This document shows positions 26,111 to 34,977 of a DNA stretch of 64,000 bases, in pieces; position 1 is the first letter of the stretch, and every line of letters begins with the position of its first letter. Both the position numbers and the translations under genes were made by a program. The notes beneath the pieces are model-generated. The model was not told where the DNA came from, ran no database searches, and saw nothing but the letters and a program-made list of their open reading frames with translations. Origin of the DNA: Sorangium aterium (lineage in GTDB: Bacteria; Myxococcota_A; Polyangia; Polyangiales; Polyangiaceae); contig NZ_JAQNDK010000003.1 in the NCBI RefSeq assembly GCF_028368935.1, positions 1,054,001-1,118,000 of the forward strand, written 5' to 3'.

Positions 26111-26989
26111 TCAGCGGTGCTTCATCACCCAGTCGATCGCCAGCCGCACCCGCGTGGAGAGCAGCCGCCGTGACGGGTACACAGCGAAGAGCTCGCGGGG
26201 CTCGACGGTGCGCCCCGTGACCGTGAGCTCGACGAGCGCCTTGCCCTGCTGCTCGATCACCTCGCGGGGGGCGCAGACCACGCCGAGCCCCTGCGCCGCG
26301 GCCGTGATCGCCACCCGCGGGTCGTTCACGCAGAGCTTCGCGCGCGGCCGGACCTCCTCGATGGAGCCGTCCCGCCGGCGAAGGCGCCACGCAGCGCCCG
26401 GGTGGCTCAGGACCGCGGGCACGGACCCGAGCGACGCGCGCGCGAGCCGCGAACGGCCCTCGAGCGCGTCCTGCACGAGGCGCGGCGACGCGGCCAGCGC
26501 GTACGGGAGCGACCACATCCGCCGCGCCACGAGGTCGGCGTCCTGAACGGGCCCGGCGCGGAAGGCGAGGTCGATGCCCTCCTCGACAAGGGGGACGACC
26601 GCGTTCGTGAGCGTGAGCTCCAGCGACAGGCGCGGGTGCCGGGCGGCGAAGGAGAACAACGCCGGCGCGATCCGCTGCGCGCCCGTCATCACGGGCGCCG
26701 TCACCCGGAGCCTGCCCGCGGGCTCGTCCTCCCGATCCGCGGCCCTGTCGAGCACCGAGCCGAGCTCGTCGAGCAGGGGCCCGGCGCGCTCGATCAGCCG
26801 CGCGCCCTCGCCGGTGAGGCCGACGCGGCGGGAGGTGCGCTGGAGCAGCCGCACCCCGAGCGCCTCCTCCAGCTGCGCCACCCGGCGGCTCACGGTGCTC
26901 GTGGGCACCCCCATGCGCCGCGCGGCCTCCACGAAGCTCAGGTGGTGAGCGACGGCCGCGAAGAGCCGCACGTCCTCGAGGGAGATCAT
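26111..26989 (-). CDS. LysR-family transcriptional regulator
   Basis: 292-residue LysR regulator. The N-terminal winged HTH (about 1-60: 'MISLEDVRLFAAVAHHLSFVEAARRMGVPTSTVSRRVAQLEEALGVRLL' in register with family consensus) is followed by the linker helix and a periplasmic-binding-like effector domain (about 90-290). It belongs to the AaeR/DmlR-like branch by its 'LRVTAPVMTGAQRIAPAL' start of the effector domain. ATG 26989 was chosen because the HTH begins at once and a perfect dyad then lies wholly upstream; ATG 26998 is an in-frame alternative. It is divergent from an SDR gene, the classic LysR-target arrangement, so it probably controls that gene and itself. Confidence 0.93.
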   Translation of the reverse strand: MISLEDVRLFAAVAHHLSFVEAARRMGVPTSTVSRRVAQLEEALGVRLLQRTSRRVGLTGEGARLIERAGPLLDELGSVLDRAADREDEPAGRLRVTAPVMTGAQRIAPALFSFAARHPRLSLELTLTNAVVPLVEEGIDLAFRAGPVQDADLVARRMWSLPYALAASPRLVQDALEGRSRLARASLGSVPAVLSHPGAAWRLRRRDGSIEEVRPRAKLCVNDPRVAITAAAQGLGVVCAPREVIEQQGKALVELTVTGRTVEPRELFAVYPSRRLLSTRVRLAIDWVMKHR

Positions 26990-26995
26990 CCCGCT

Positions 26996-27026
26996 CATGG
27001 GATGGAGCATGCCACAACATCCCATG
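26996..27026. promoter_or_regulatory. Perfect 9-base dyad in LysR/SDR divergent promoter
   Basis: CATGGGATG (26996-27004) and CATCCCATG (27018-27026) are exact inverted repeats with a 13-base spacer, in the intergenic region of the divergent LysR and SDR genes. Size and symmetry suit a LysR-type recognition site. Confidence 0.65.
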
Positions 27027-27059
27027 GTTTGCCCGAGGCGCGCGCGCTACCCCTCGCTC

Positions 27060-27776
27060 ATGAACCTTGAAGATCAGCATGTGGTCGTCATCGGCGGCTC
27101 GTCGGGCATCGGCCTCGGCGTGGCCAGGGCCTGCCTCGAGCGCGGCGCGTCGCTGACGCTCGTGAGCCGCTCGCGCGAGCGCCTCGCGCGCGCCGCGGCC
27201 GAGCTCGGCGAGCCACGCCGGGTGCGCACCTTCGCGGCCGACGCGACGCAGGAGGCCGAGATGCAGAGTCTGTTCGACGAACATCCGCCGGCGCGCCATG
27301 TGGTGGTGACGGCGGTGGAGGGGCATTATCAGCCGATTCGCGCGCTGGACATCGCCGCGGCGCGCCGCGTGATCGACTCGAAGCTCGTGGCGGCCCTCCA
27401 CGTCGCCAAGCACGCGCGGATCGAGCCGGGCGGCTCGCTCACGTTCACGGCGGGGATCGCGGCGGAGCGGCCGGGGCCCAGCGGGGCGGTCGTGGCCGCG
27501 GTGAACGGGGCGCTCATGGCGCTCGCGCGCGCCCTGGCCGTGGAGCTCGCGCCGGTGCGCGTGAACGCGCTGTCGCCGGGCTGGGTCGACACGCCGGTCT
27601 GGGACTCCCTCGCGGGCGGCGCCAAGCAGGAGCGCTTCGAGCAGCACGCGCGCCGCCTCCCCGTCGGCCGTGTCGGCGCGCCCGCGGACATCGCCCACGC
27701 CGCGCTCTTCCTCATGGGGAACGGGTTCACCACCGGCGAGGTGCTGCGCGTCGACGGGGGACACCGCCTCGTCTGA
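27060..27776 (+). CDS. Short-chain dehydrogenase/reductase lacking the Tyr-Lys pair
   Basis: 238-residue classical-length SDR. The cofactor loop is GGSSGIGLG (12-20, normally TGxxxGIG), with 'SRSRERL' suggesting NADP preference. The C-terminal 'PVRVNALSPGWVDTPVW' (166-180) is typical. Where YxxxK should stand (about 143-150) the sequence reads AVVAAVNGA, and the usual upstream Ser strand reads SLTFTAGIAAE. The canonical catalytic Tyr and Lys are therefore missing. Related divergent SDRs exist, but activity cannot be assumed. It is divergently paired with the LysR gene, 70 bases apart, which probably regulates it. Confidence 0.88.
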   Translation: MNLEDQHVVVIGGSSGIGLGVARACLERGASLTLVSRSRERLARAAAELGEPRRVRTFAADATQEAEMQSLFDEHPPARHVVVTAVEGHYQPIRALDIAAARRVIDSKLVAALHVAKHARIEPGGSLTFTAGIAAERPGPSGAVVAAVNGALMALARALAVELAPVRVNALSPGWVDTPVWDSLAGGAKQERFEQHARRLPVGRVGAPADIAHAALFLMGNGFTTGEVLRVDGGHRLV

Positions 27777-27977
27777 GCGTGAGCCCGCCCAGGGAGGTGG
27801 CCGGATTCGATACGTGCGAAACCGGGGAAGGCAAGCGCGGGAGGCGTGGGAAGCACGAAAAGCGCGGGAGGCGCGGGACGTGCGGGGAAGAGCCGTGGCC
27901 ACCGCCTGTTCCATCGAACAAGGCATGTTCCACGAGCTTGCCGCAGCGCTTCACCACGCGATCGCCATGAGACGTGG

Positions 27978-28007
27978 TTGACAAAAGCCGCGAAGTATGG
28001 TTGTGCT
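27978..28007 (+). promoter_or_regulatory. Candidate sigma70-type promoter of the fibro-slime gene
   Basis: Perfect -35 TTGACA (27978-27983) with a weak -10 (TGTGCT, 28002-28007) 18 bases later, ending about 20 bases before the ATG at 28029. Confidence 0.4.
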
Positions 28008-28028
28008 ACTGCTCCCTAGGAGTGCACC

Positions 28029-28967
28029 ATGTACCCTCGTTCTTTCTTTCTTCTGACGTTCGCAGCCGCGGCCCTGGCGTGCTCTTCGGCGCCCGACGAG
28101 AGCAGCGGCCCCACCTCCGGATCCGGCGGCAGCAGCGGGACGCCCGCGAGCAGCAGCGGGACGCCGACGAGCGGCGTTAGCAGCTCGACCGGCGACGACT
28201 TCGGGACCATCACGGGGGGCAACGTGACCACCGGCGCCGGCGGCGGCGGCGGCGGCGATTGCAAGAGCGTCCTCGACGTCACCTATCGCGACTTCAAGGA
28301 GACGCACCCCGACTTCGAGATGGCCAGCTTCAGGGGCGACGAACCCCGTCGCCAGCTCATCGAGCCGACGCTCGACGGCGATCGGAAGCCGGTGTTCCTC
28401 GACTCGGTAGGCTGCTTCGCGCAGCTGCCGGCCCCGCTCGGCTGCAGGGACGGGGTCGGCACCCAGAAGACCATCACGAGCGAGGAAAGCTTCAACCAGT
28501 GGTACCGGGACGTGCCGGGCGTGAACATGACGTTCCCCAAGGAGCTCGCGCTCCAGGAGTCGCCGCCCGGATCGGGGCAGTACGTGTTCGACAGCGCGGA
28601 TTTCTTCCCGCTGGCGCCGGAGGAGGGGTTCGGGATCACCCCGCCCAACAACGGCAAGAGACAGAACTTCCTCTTCACCACCGAGATCCACCTGATGTTC
28701 GGATACGTCGCCGGTCAGAAGTTCACCTTCCGGGGCGACGACGACATCTGGATCTTCATCAACGGCAAGCTCGCGCTCGACCTCGGCAGCATGCACGGGC
28801 CCGCGGAGAGCGTCATCGACTTCGATGCTCAGGCCCAGGATCTCGGCATCTTCCCGGGCAACAGCTACGCGATGGACATCTTCCACGCGGAGCGCCACAC
28901 CGACGGATCGAACTTCCGCATCGAGACCAACATCTCCTGCTTCGTGCCCGTCGACATCCCCCTGTGA
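28029..28967 (+). CDS. Fibro-slime domain lipoprotein
   Basis: 312-residue exported protein. The lipobox is ALAC (Cys18), followed by a Ser/Gly/Thr-rich spacer (20-75). The rest matches the fibro-slime domain first noted in Dictyostelium/Fibrobacter-type adhesion proteins: 'DVTYRDFKETHPDFEM' (about 80-96), 'NFLFTTEIHLMFGYVAGQKFTFRGDDDIWIFING' (about 212-244), 'LALDLGSMHG', and 'YAMDIFHAERHTDGSNF' near the end. The DDDxWxFING segment is related to PA14-type carbohydrate-binding domains. A cell-surface adhesion or carbohydrate-binding role is likely. AGGAG (28018-28022) precedes the start. It stands alone in the transcription direction. Confidence 0.88.
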   Translation: MYPRSFFLLTFAAAALACSSAPDESSGPTSGSGGSSGTPASSSGTPTSGVSSSTGDDFGTITGGNVTTGAGGGGGGDCKSVLDVTYRDFKETHPDFEMASFRGDEPRRQLIEPTLDGDRKPVFLDSVGCFAQLPAPLGCRDGVGTQKTITSEESFNQWYRDVPGVNMTFPKELALQESPPGSGQYVFDSADFFPLAPEEGFGITPPNNGKRQNFLFTTEIHLMFGYVAGQKFTFRGDDDIWIFINGKLALDLGSMHGPAESVIDFDAQAQDLGIFPGNSYAMDIFHAERHTDGSNFRIETNISCFVPVDIPL

Positions 28968-28974
28968 GGCATCC

Positions 28975-29009
28975 GGGCTCGGGCCGCGCCCTCCCGCAGG
29001 CCTGAGCCC
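28975..29009. terminator. Hairpin after fibro-slime gene
   Basis: GGGCTCGGGCC (28975-28985) and GGCCTGAGCCC (28999-29009) pair with one mismatch around a 13-base loop. It lies between convergent genes and can serve both. Confidence 0.6.
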
Positions 29010-29029
29010 AATTCGCCCGCCACGCGGAT

Positions 29030-29434
29030 TCAGACGTCGAGCGCGATGTTGTTGGGGTTGGCGGCGTCGATCTTGACCGGCACGACCAGGCCCGGCTGCA
29101 CGCGCGGGATCGCCATCTGATGGATGACGGCGAGGATGGCCGCGCGGTACGGGGGCGCGTTCGGGCGATACACCTCGAGGTCGACACGGCACTGCGGCTG
29201 GTAGTTGATCATCGTGCCGGTGGGCTGGACGATGAGCACGCGGGCCTGCGCGGGCAGGCCCGTCATGCGGAGGTTGGCCGCCGCTGTCTGCGCCTGGATC
29301 ATCTCGTTCGCGCCCGCGAGCATCTTGTTCGCGTTCTTCATCATGGGCAGAAAGACGGTGACGAACACCACGGCCATGACGCCCAGCACGACGAGGGTGA
29401 TCACGATTCCTAAGAGGGGACCAGCGATCGACAT
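29030..29434 (-). CDS. Small single-span membrane protein of unknown function
   Basis: 134 residues: an N-terminal transmembrane helix ('GPLLGIVITLVVLGVMAVVFVTVFL', about 4-31), a short helix, then a compact beta-rich domain with 'PAQARVLIVQPTGTMINYQPQCRVDLEVYRP' and 'PGLVVPVKIDAANPNNIALDV'. Proteins with this tail pattern (bound strands ending in PGxxxPVKxDxxNPxxxxLD) are widespread but uncharacterised. The ATG at 29434 is preceded by GGAGGC. The signal-anchor orientation is unclear. Unknown function. Confidence 0.75.
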   Translation of the reverse strand: MSIAGPLLGIVITLVVLGVMAVVFVTVFLPMMKNANKMLAGANEMIQAQTAAANLRMTGLPAQARVLIVQPTGTMINYQPQCRVDLEVYRPNAPPYRAAILAVIHQMAIPRVQPGLVVPVKIDAANPNNIALDV

Positions 29435-29736
29435 GGGAGCCTCCACACGACTGCGTTGACGGGCCGGCGGTCGGCGGAGCGTGGGGGAGGACCCCGAGCT
29501 GCGCGTCGCGCCGGCGAGGGAGCGACCGATGTCACGGGCTCCTCCGCGATCACCAGGGGAGCACGAAAGGGAGCCAGCGACAATCCTGCGGAGCGCGCCG
29601 CCCTCGGCGTGGCGTGGCCGCGGGGGAGGTGCGGCGATCGAAAAAGAGGCCAGATCCACCGAAAGCGCCGCCAGTGACGCGCTCCTCGGGCGGTGACAGG
29701 CTCGTCTCCCATGATCGATGACAAGAGGACTGGCCG
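29435..29736. other. Divergent intergenic region, nothing recognised
   Basis: 302 bases between the small membrane protein and the divergent methyltransferase. Promoters for both must lie here. An AT-richer GATCGAAAAAG occurs near 29637, but no confident -35/-10 pair or dyad was found. Confidence 0.35.
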
Positions 29737-30570
29737 ATGACCAACCGCGTTGAACCACTCAACTTCAGCGATGAAGCGCGCTGGACCGCCCTGGCGGCCA
29801 GCTACGAGCGCTGGGCCGAGCCGTTGACGGCGGGCTTCGCGCGCGCGGCGCTGTCGCTCGCGGGCGGGATCGGGCACGGCGTGCGCGTGCTCGACGTCGC
29901 CGCAGGGACGGGCGCCCTGACCTTGGCCGCGGCCGAGGCGGGCGCGCGCGTGCTCGCGACAGACATCTCGCGCGGCATGTCGGCGCGCCTGCGCGAGCGA
30001 TTGCAGCCCTTCGCAGGGAGCGAGGCGCGGGTGATGGACGGGCAGGCGCTGGAGGTCGAGGACGGGACCTTCGACGTGAGCTGCTCCGTCTTCGGCGTCA
30101 TGATGTTTCCCGACTGGCGCCGCGGCATGGCCGAGCTCGTCCGCGCGACCCGGCCCGGGGGCCGGATCATCGTGGCGACCTGGTCGAGCCCGGAGGGGGC
30201 AGGCCCGGCGCCGCTCTTCCTGCAGGCCTATCGCCGCACCTTCCCGGACGCGCCGATCCATCCGCCGCCCCAGGGCATGACCGTGCTGTGCTCGCCGGAG
30301 GGCCTGAAGGCCGAGATGCTCGGGGCCGGGTGCGGCGAGGTCGCCGTGCACGCGGTCGAGGGCGCATGGGGCGGAGCTTCGGTGGACCAGCTCATGGAGG
30401 ATCTCGACGAGATCCTGCGCTTCATGCCCCTCTACGTCGCGCTGGACGGCGATGGGCGCGCTCGGCTGCGCGGCCCGCTGCGCGCCGTCATCGAGCCCTT
30501 CGCCGAACCAGGCGGGGCCGTGCGTGTCCCGGTGACGGCGAACATCGCGATCGGCCGCAAACCCGGCTGA
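29737..30570 (+). CDS. Class I SAM-dependent methyltransferase (UbiE-like)
   Basis: 277-residue methyltransferase with a Rossmann-type fold. Motif I is 'VLDVAAGTGALTLAAAEAG' (about 50-68), the acidic cofactor residue lies in 'VLATDISRGM', motif II-like is 'DGQALEVEDGTFDVSCSVFGVMMFPD' and motif III is 'RPGGRIIVATWS'. The pattern is nearest to the UbiE/MenG and small-molecule O/C-methyltransferase branch. Substrate is not predictable. AGAGGA lies upstream of ATG 29737. No biosynthetic partner is next to it. Confidence 0.88.
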   Translation: MTNRVEPLNFSDEARWTALAASYERWAEPLTAGFARAALSLAGGIGHGVRVLDVAAGTGALTLAAAEAGARVLATDISRGMSARLRERLQPFAGSEARVMDGQALEVEDGTFDVSCSVFGVMMFPDWRRGMAELVRATRPGGRIIVATWSSPEGAGPAPLFLQAYRRTFPDAPIHPPPQGMTVLCSPEGLKAEMLGAGCGEVAVHAVEGAWGGASVDQLMEDLDEILRFMPLYVALDGDGRARLRGPLRAVIEPFAEPGGAVRVPVTANIAIGRKPG

Positions 30571-30574
30571 CCAT

Positions 30575-30616
30575 GGAATGCAGCGCGACCCGTCCTGTCG
30601 GGGCGCGCTGCGTTCC
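30575..30616. terminator. Hairpin between convergent genes
   Basis: GGAATGCAGCGCG (30575-30587) and CGCGCTGCGTTCC (30604-30616) form a 13-base stem with one G-T pair, followed by TTCT. Strong terminator candidate for the methyltransferase and the convergent beta-propeller gene. Confidence 0.65.
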
Positions 30617-30693
30617 TTCTCGACGCGACGCCCGACGGGCCGCGCTGCCGTCCATGGAGAAGGGACCACATCCCGGCGCCGAGCCGGGCGTGG

Positions 30694-32196
30694 TCACCGG
30701 GTGAGCTTCACGACGATCATCGATTCAGACGCTTCGGGGCTCGAGATCGGTCCGGCGCCGAAATCGATCGTGCCCTTGAACTTCCCGACGGCGACAAGGG
30801 CTCCGTTCGGGCCGACGGCAATCTGGGATAGTCCTCCGTACTCGGACGGTTCGAACGCGACGTTGCAGAAGTCCTCGCCGCGCGGGTCGAGCCCGGCGAC
30901 GAAGAGGCCCAAGAAATTCGTGGGCATCGTACCGCAACCGAGGTCCGTTCCCTCGAGGAAGGTGCCGGCGAGCCAGGTGTTGCCGGCGGCGTCGGCGGCG
31001 ATCGCTTGCGCTCTCGCGGAGCTCCTGGCGAACATCGCGGAGCCACCGGCGGAGAGCCTGGCGACGGACACGTTGCTCCCGTCGCCCGTCAGCGTGGTGT
31101 CACCGACCGAGAACGTCTCGAAGAAGGAGCTGAGCGTGACCACGCCGCCTGCCCCGTCCAGGACCGTGCCGACGTGATCGTCACCGTCGACGCCGCCGAG
31201 CCTATGGCTCCATCGGTGCTCGCCGGCTGGATCGAGCGAGGCGACGAAGACGTCGGACGCCCCGTTCTCCGGGAGCCCCGCGGCGAGGAGCGGGCCGCCG
31301 CCGAAGTCGATGGAGCCATGGAAGCTCCCCCCGACGGCGATATTCCCCGCCGCGTCCAGGGCGAGGGTCTCGGCGATCGCGCCCCCCGGCCCGCCGAAGC
31401 TCTTGCTCCAGAGGTGGCCGCCCGACGCATCGAACCTGGCGACGAAGGCGGTTTGCGTCGTCACGTCGGGCAAGGGCCCGCCGCCGAGATCCATGGTTCG
31501 CACGTAGTCACCGGCGACGACGACGCCGCCCGCCGGATGGAAGCCGACGCTGCGGACCGCCACGGACTCCTCTCCGAAGTGCTTGCTCCAGACGTGCTGT
31601 CCCGAAGCGTCGAGCAGGACGACGAAGCCGCTCGAGTTCCACCCGTTCTGCACGGGGCCGCCGCCGAGATCGGTCGCTCCACCGAACCGGCCCCCGACAG
31701 CGATATTCCCCGACGCGTCGGCCGCGATGGCCAACCCGACCTGGGTCTCGATCCCGGAGAGATCGCCGAACCGCCGGCTCCAGAGGTGGTTGCCGAGCGG
31801 ATCGAGCTTGAGGACGAACGCGTCGACGTCGCCCGTGCCCACGAGAGGACCGCCCCCGAAGTCGACGGTGCCATCGAAGCCTCCCGTCACGAGGATGTTG
31901 CCCTGAGCATCGACGGCGAGGGCGTGGGGCTCGACGTTGTCGAACTGGCGGGCGAAATCGAGCGCGAGGCAACCCGCCTCGCACACGGGAGCGCTGCCGC
32001 CCACGCCGACGCTGCTGCTGCTGGCGCTGATGCTGCTGCTGGCGCTGATGCTGCTGCTGGCGCCGCCTTCCCCTGTGTCCGGGCCGCTCCCAGACGTCTC
32101 TTCCCCATCGTCGACGCTGACGCTGACGTTGCATCCGAGCGTGGCCAGCACGGCCGCGAGAGAAAGATGCCTCAAATAAGACGCGATTCTGTTCAT
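30694..32196 (-). CDS. SBBP-type beta-propeller lipoprotein
   Basis: 500-residue exported protein. ATG 32196, with GGGAGGCAGGG upstream, gives a signal ending in ATLGC (Cys22). A Ser/Gly-rich linker with 'SISASSSISASSS' repeats follows. The mature part has six or seven repeats of about 60 residues with the pattern 'xxDxGGGPxxxxxxxxFVxxLDxxGxHxWSxxFG' and 'AxDAxGNIxVxGxF', typical of SBBP-like beta-propeller blades found in surface proteins of myxobacteria and relatives. A binding or scaffold role at the cell surface is likely; no catalytic residues are apparent. The last blade is shortened and carries two Cys residues (LGCGT, DFCN). Confidence 0.82.
   Translation of the reverse strand: MNRIASYLRHLSLAAVLATLGCNVSVSVDDGEETSGSGPDTGEGGASSSISASSSISASSSSVGVGGSAPVCEAGCLALDFARQFDNVEPHALAVDAQGNILVTGGFDGTVDFGGGPLVGTGDVDAFVLKLDPLGNHLWSRRFGDLSGIETQVGLAIAADASGNIAVGGRFGGATDLGGGPVQNGWNSSGFVVLLDASGQHVWSKHFGEESVAVRSVGFHPAGGVVVAGDYVRTMDLGGGPLPDVTTQTAFVARFDASGGHLWSKSFGGPGGAIAETLALDAAGNIAVGGSFHGSIDFGGGPLLAAGLPENGASDVFVASLDPAGEHRWSHRLGGVDGDDHVGTVLDGAGGVVTLSSFFETFSVGDTTLTGDGSNVSVARLSAGGSAMFARSSARAQAIAADAAGNTWLAGTFLEGTDLGCGTMPTNFLGLFVAGLDPRGEDFCNVAFEPSEYGGLSQIAVGPNGALVAVGKFKGTIDFGAGPISSPEASESMIVVKLTR
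32008..32063. repeat. 18-base tandem repeat inside beta-propeller gene
   Basis: About three copies of CTGCTGCTGGCGCTGATG (plus strand), encoding the SISASS linker of the lipoprotein on the minus strand. In-frame unit length means copy-number change would only lengthen or shorten the linker. Confidence 0.7.
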
Positions 32197-32376
32197 CCCT
32201 GCCTCCCTCGCCGCGACGATATCATCGTTCGAAGAGGGCACGGATGAGGCCCTCGGGAAAGCCGGATATCGACGCCGGTGCGCCCTCGGGACGCGCTTTG
32301 GGCCGGAGGTGCGACGGGCCGCGGCGCAGCGCGGCGGGGGGGCCGCGCGGCCCGGTATGGGATCGGGCCGCCGGGA

Positions 32377-33888
32377 TCAGCCGGTCACGTTGTCCCACGC
32401 GACGGCGGTCGGCCCGAGGAGCGAGCGTCCGCCGCTCGCGATGACCTCTCGGTACCAGGAGAACGAATCCTTCGGGATCCGTCGCTGCGTGGCGTAATCG
32501 ACGTAGACCAGGCCGAAGCGATCTTTATAGCCCTCGGCCCACTCGAAGTTGTCGAGGAGCGACCAGGCCCAGTACCCGACGACCGGAACGCCCTCCTGGA
32601 CGGCCCGCGCCAGGCCGAGCAGGTACCGGTGCATGACGTCGATGCGCTTCGGGTCGTGCACCTTGCCGTCGAGGAAGACCTGGTCCCGCGTCGCCAGGCC
32701 GTGCTCGGTGATCCCGATGGGCAGCTTGTACCGCTCCCAGAAGTACCTCGAGCCCCAGTAGAGCGTGCTGGGGACGATCTGCAGCCAGTCGAGCGTCCCG
32801 CGCGGGTAGCCCGGCGGGGAGACGACGCGCTCCGGCCTGCCGTCCTTGCCCTGCCGCCACGTGCCCGCCGAGTACATGTTGAGCCCGAGGTAGTCGATCG
32901 GCCGCTTGATCTGGTCGAAGTCGCTGGCGGGGAACTCGGGCATGTCGTCGCCGAAGAGCCGGAGGCCGCTCTCCGGATACCGCCCCTCGAGCACCGGACA
33001 GATCCACCAGGCGTTGTTCCACGGGTTCCTGTCGTAGACCGAGAAGATCGCCTCGCGCGCCGCCTCGATGTCTCCCGGATCCTCGGTCGCCGGGCGCTGC
33101 ACCTGGGTGGCGAGCACGTAGCCGATCTTCGCGGCCTTGGTCGCGGCGCGCAGGGCGTCCACCTGCTTGCCGTGCGCCCGCATCTGGTTGTGGGCGGCGG
33201 TCAGGTACTCCCGGTAGGGGAGCTTGAGCCCGGGGGCGAAGACGCCGTTGAGGAGCGCGTTGCCGATGAACGCCTGCGGCTCGTTCTGCGTCACCCACCA
33301 GGGCACGCGATCGCCGAGCCGCCGGGCGACGACGGTCGTGTAGTCCGCGAACCAGTCGGCGACGTCGCGCTGGAGGAACCCGCCGCGATCCTGGAGCGCC
33401 TGGGGGAAGTCCCAGTGGAACAGCGTGCACATGGGCACGATGCCGGCGCGGAGGAGCTCGTCGACGAGGCGATCGTAGAAGTCGAGCCCCTTCGGGTTGA
33501 CCTTGCCCGTGCCGTCCGGGAGGATCCGCGTCCACGAGACGCTGAAGCGGTAGCTCTTGACCCCGAGCTCCGAGAGGAGCCCGACATCCTCCTTGTAGCG
33601 GTGGTAGTGGTCGCACGCGACGTCTCCTGTGTGCCCTTCGAAGACCTTCCCAGGGGTCTTCGAGAAGACGTCCCACACGGAGGGCGTCCGGCCGTCCTCG
33701 CTCGCGGCGCCTTCGATCTGGTAGGCCGCGGTGGCCGTGCCCCACAGGAAGTCCGCGGGAAACGGCGCGGCCGTCGCGTCTGCTCGGCCTAGGCCAGCCG
33801 AGGCGGCGGTCACAGGCGGGGGCGCGGAGGACGGCGAGGCGGGAGAGGCGTTGCTCGCGGAGAGCGACTCGGAAGGATGGAGGGCCAT
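32377..33888 (-). CDS. Glycoside hydrolase family 1 beta-glucosidase
   Basis: 503-residue retaining beta-glycosidase. After a Ser/Ala/Pro-rich N-terminal extension of about 45 residues, without signal peptide, the GH1 barrel starts at 'PADFLWGTATAAYQIEGA' and runs through 'YRFSVSWTRILPDG', acid/base Glu203 in VTQNEPQAF, 'YLGLNMYS', nucleophile Glu395 in GITEHGLAT and 'GYWAWSLLDNFEWAEGYKDRFGLVYVDY'. The nucleophile motif is normally TENG; His replaces Asn here. The expected activity is hydrolysis of cellobiose and other beta-glucosides, consistent with a cellulolytic lifestyle if this is Sorangium (inference). ATG 33888 was preferred over a GTG five codons earlier. Confidence 0.94.
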   Translation of the reverse strand: MALHPSESLSASNASPASPSSAPPPVTAASAGLGRADATAAPFPADFLWGTATAAYQIEGAASEDGRTPSVWDVFSKTPGKVFEGHTGDVACDHYHRYKEDVGLLSELGVKSYRFSVSWTRILPDGTGKVNPKGLDFYDRLVDELLRAGIVPMCTLFHWDFPQALQDRGGFLQRDVADWFADYTTVVARRLGDRVPWWVTQNEPQAFIGNALLNGVFAPGLKLPYREYLTAAHNQMRAHGKQVDALRAATKAAKIGYVLATQVQRPATEDPGDIEAAREAIFSVYDRNPWNNAWWICPVLEGRYPESGLRLFGDDMPEFPASDFDQIKRPIDYLGLNMYSAGTWRQGKDGRPERVVSPPGYPRGTLDWLQIVPSTLYWGSRYFWERYKLPIGITEHGLATRDQVFLDGKVHDPKRIDVMHRYLLGLARAVQEGVPVVGYWAWSLLDNFEWAEGYKDRFGLVYVDYATQRRIPKDSFSWYREVIASGGRSLLGPTAVAWDNVTG

Positions 33889-33999
33889 GGGGGCATCATC
33901 CACGGCGTGCGCGGGACATCAATGGGTTCGATGCGCGTCGGCTTCGATGCGGGTCGATGATCGCGCCGGTCGCTTGACGGCCCAGCGCGGCTCGACAAC

Positions 34000-34977
34000 A
34001 TGGGCAGCATGCTCGCGATCCGACCGAAAGCCGCTGGCGGCCCCGAGGTGATGACGCTGGAGGAGCTCCCGACGCCCACGCCGGGCCCGGGGGAAGCCGT
34101 GGTCCGCGTCGAGGCCGCGGGGGTGAACTTCATCGACATCTACCAGCGGAGCGGCCTGTACACGCTCGAGCCGCCCATCCCGCTCGGCCTCGAGGGCGCG
34201 GGGCGCGTCGAGGCGGTGGGGCCGTCCGTCACCGAGGTGAGGGTAGGGGACGAGGTCGCGTGGACCGGCGGCCCCGGCTCGTACGCGACGCACGTCCGGA
34301 TCCCGGCCGCGAAGCTCGTCCCCGTGCCCGCGGGCGTCGGCGCGAAGCGCGCCGCGGCCGCGATGCTCCAGGGCATCACGGCGCAGTACCTCGTGCGCTC
34401 CACGTTCCCGCTCGGGCCCGGCCACACGTGCCTCATCCACGCGGCCGCGGGCGGGGTCGGCCTCCTCCTGTGCCAGATGGCGAAGCGGCTCGGCGCGCGC
34501 GTGATCGGCACCGTCTCGACCGAGGAGAAGGCGCGCCTCGCGCGAGACGCGGGCGCCGACGAGGTGATCCTGTACACGAAGGCCGATTTCGAGGCGGAGG
34601 CGCGCCGGCTCACGGGCGGCGCCGGCGTCCACGTCGTCTACGACGGCGTCGGGAGCGACACGTTCGCGAAGGGCCTGGGCGCGCTCCGCCCGCGCGGCAC
34701 GATGGTGCTCTTCGGCCAGTCGAGCGGCCCGGTGCCGCCGTTCGACCCGCAGATCCTGAGCCAGAAGGGGTCGATCTACCTCGCGCGGCCGAGCCTCGTC
34801 CACTACACCGCGACGCGCGAGGAGCTGCTCGAGCGCGCCGCCGACGTGCTCGGCGCGATCGCGCGCGGCGAGCTCGCGATCTCGATCGGCGCCACATACC
34901 CCCTCGCCGAGGCGGCGGAGGCGCACCGCGCGCTCGCCGGGCGGGCGACGACGGGGAAGGTGCTGCTCATCCCGTAG
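34000..34977 (+). CDS. Quinone oxidoreductase (MDR superfamily, QOR-like)
   Basis: 325-residue zinc-free medium-chain dehydrogenase. The substrate domain begins '[35 protein letters not shown]' and '[13 protein letters not shown]', and the nucleotide domain has '[32 protein letters not shown]' (AAxGGVG loop, around 147-155), both diagnostic of NADPH:quinone reductase. There are no zinc-binding Cys clusters. It reduces quinones or enones with NADPH in the cytoplasm. Start at ATG 34000 (a second ATG lies three codons later). It is divergent from the GH1 gene; the 111-base gap contains a 16-base-period direct repeat (TTCGATGCG at 33927 and 33943). Confidence 0.93.
   Translation: MGSMLAIRPKAAGGPEVMTLEELPTPTPGPGEAVVRVEAAGVNFIDIYQRSGLYTLEPPIPLGLEGAGRVEAVGPSVTEVRVGDEVAWTGGPGSYATHVRIPAAKLVPVPAGVGAKRAAAAMLQGITAQYLVRSTFPLGPGHTCLIHAAAGGVGLLLCQMAKRLGARVIGTVSTEEKARLARDAGADEVILYTKADFEAEARRLTGGAGVHVVYDGVGSDTFAKGLGALRPRGTMVLFGQSSGPVPPFDPQILSQKGSIYLARPSLVHYTATREELLERAADVLGAIARGELAISIGATYPLAEAAEAHRALAGRATTGKVLLIP

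Noticed and set aside
27777-28028. Short basic protein encoded by GCGCGGGAGGC-like repeats
   Set aside because: The 27820-27900 stretch is a local purine-rich repeat; no start or motif supports coding.
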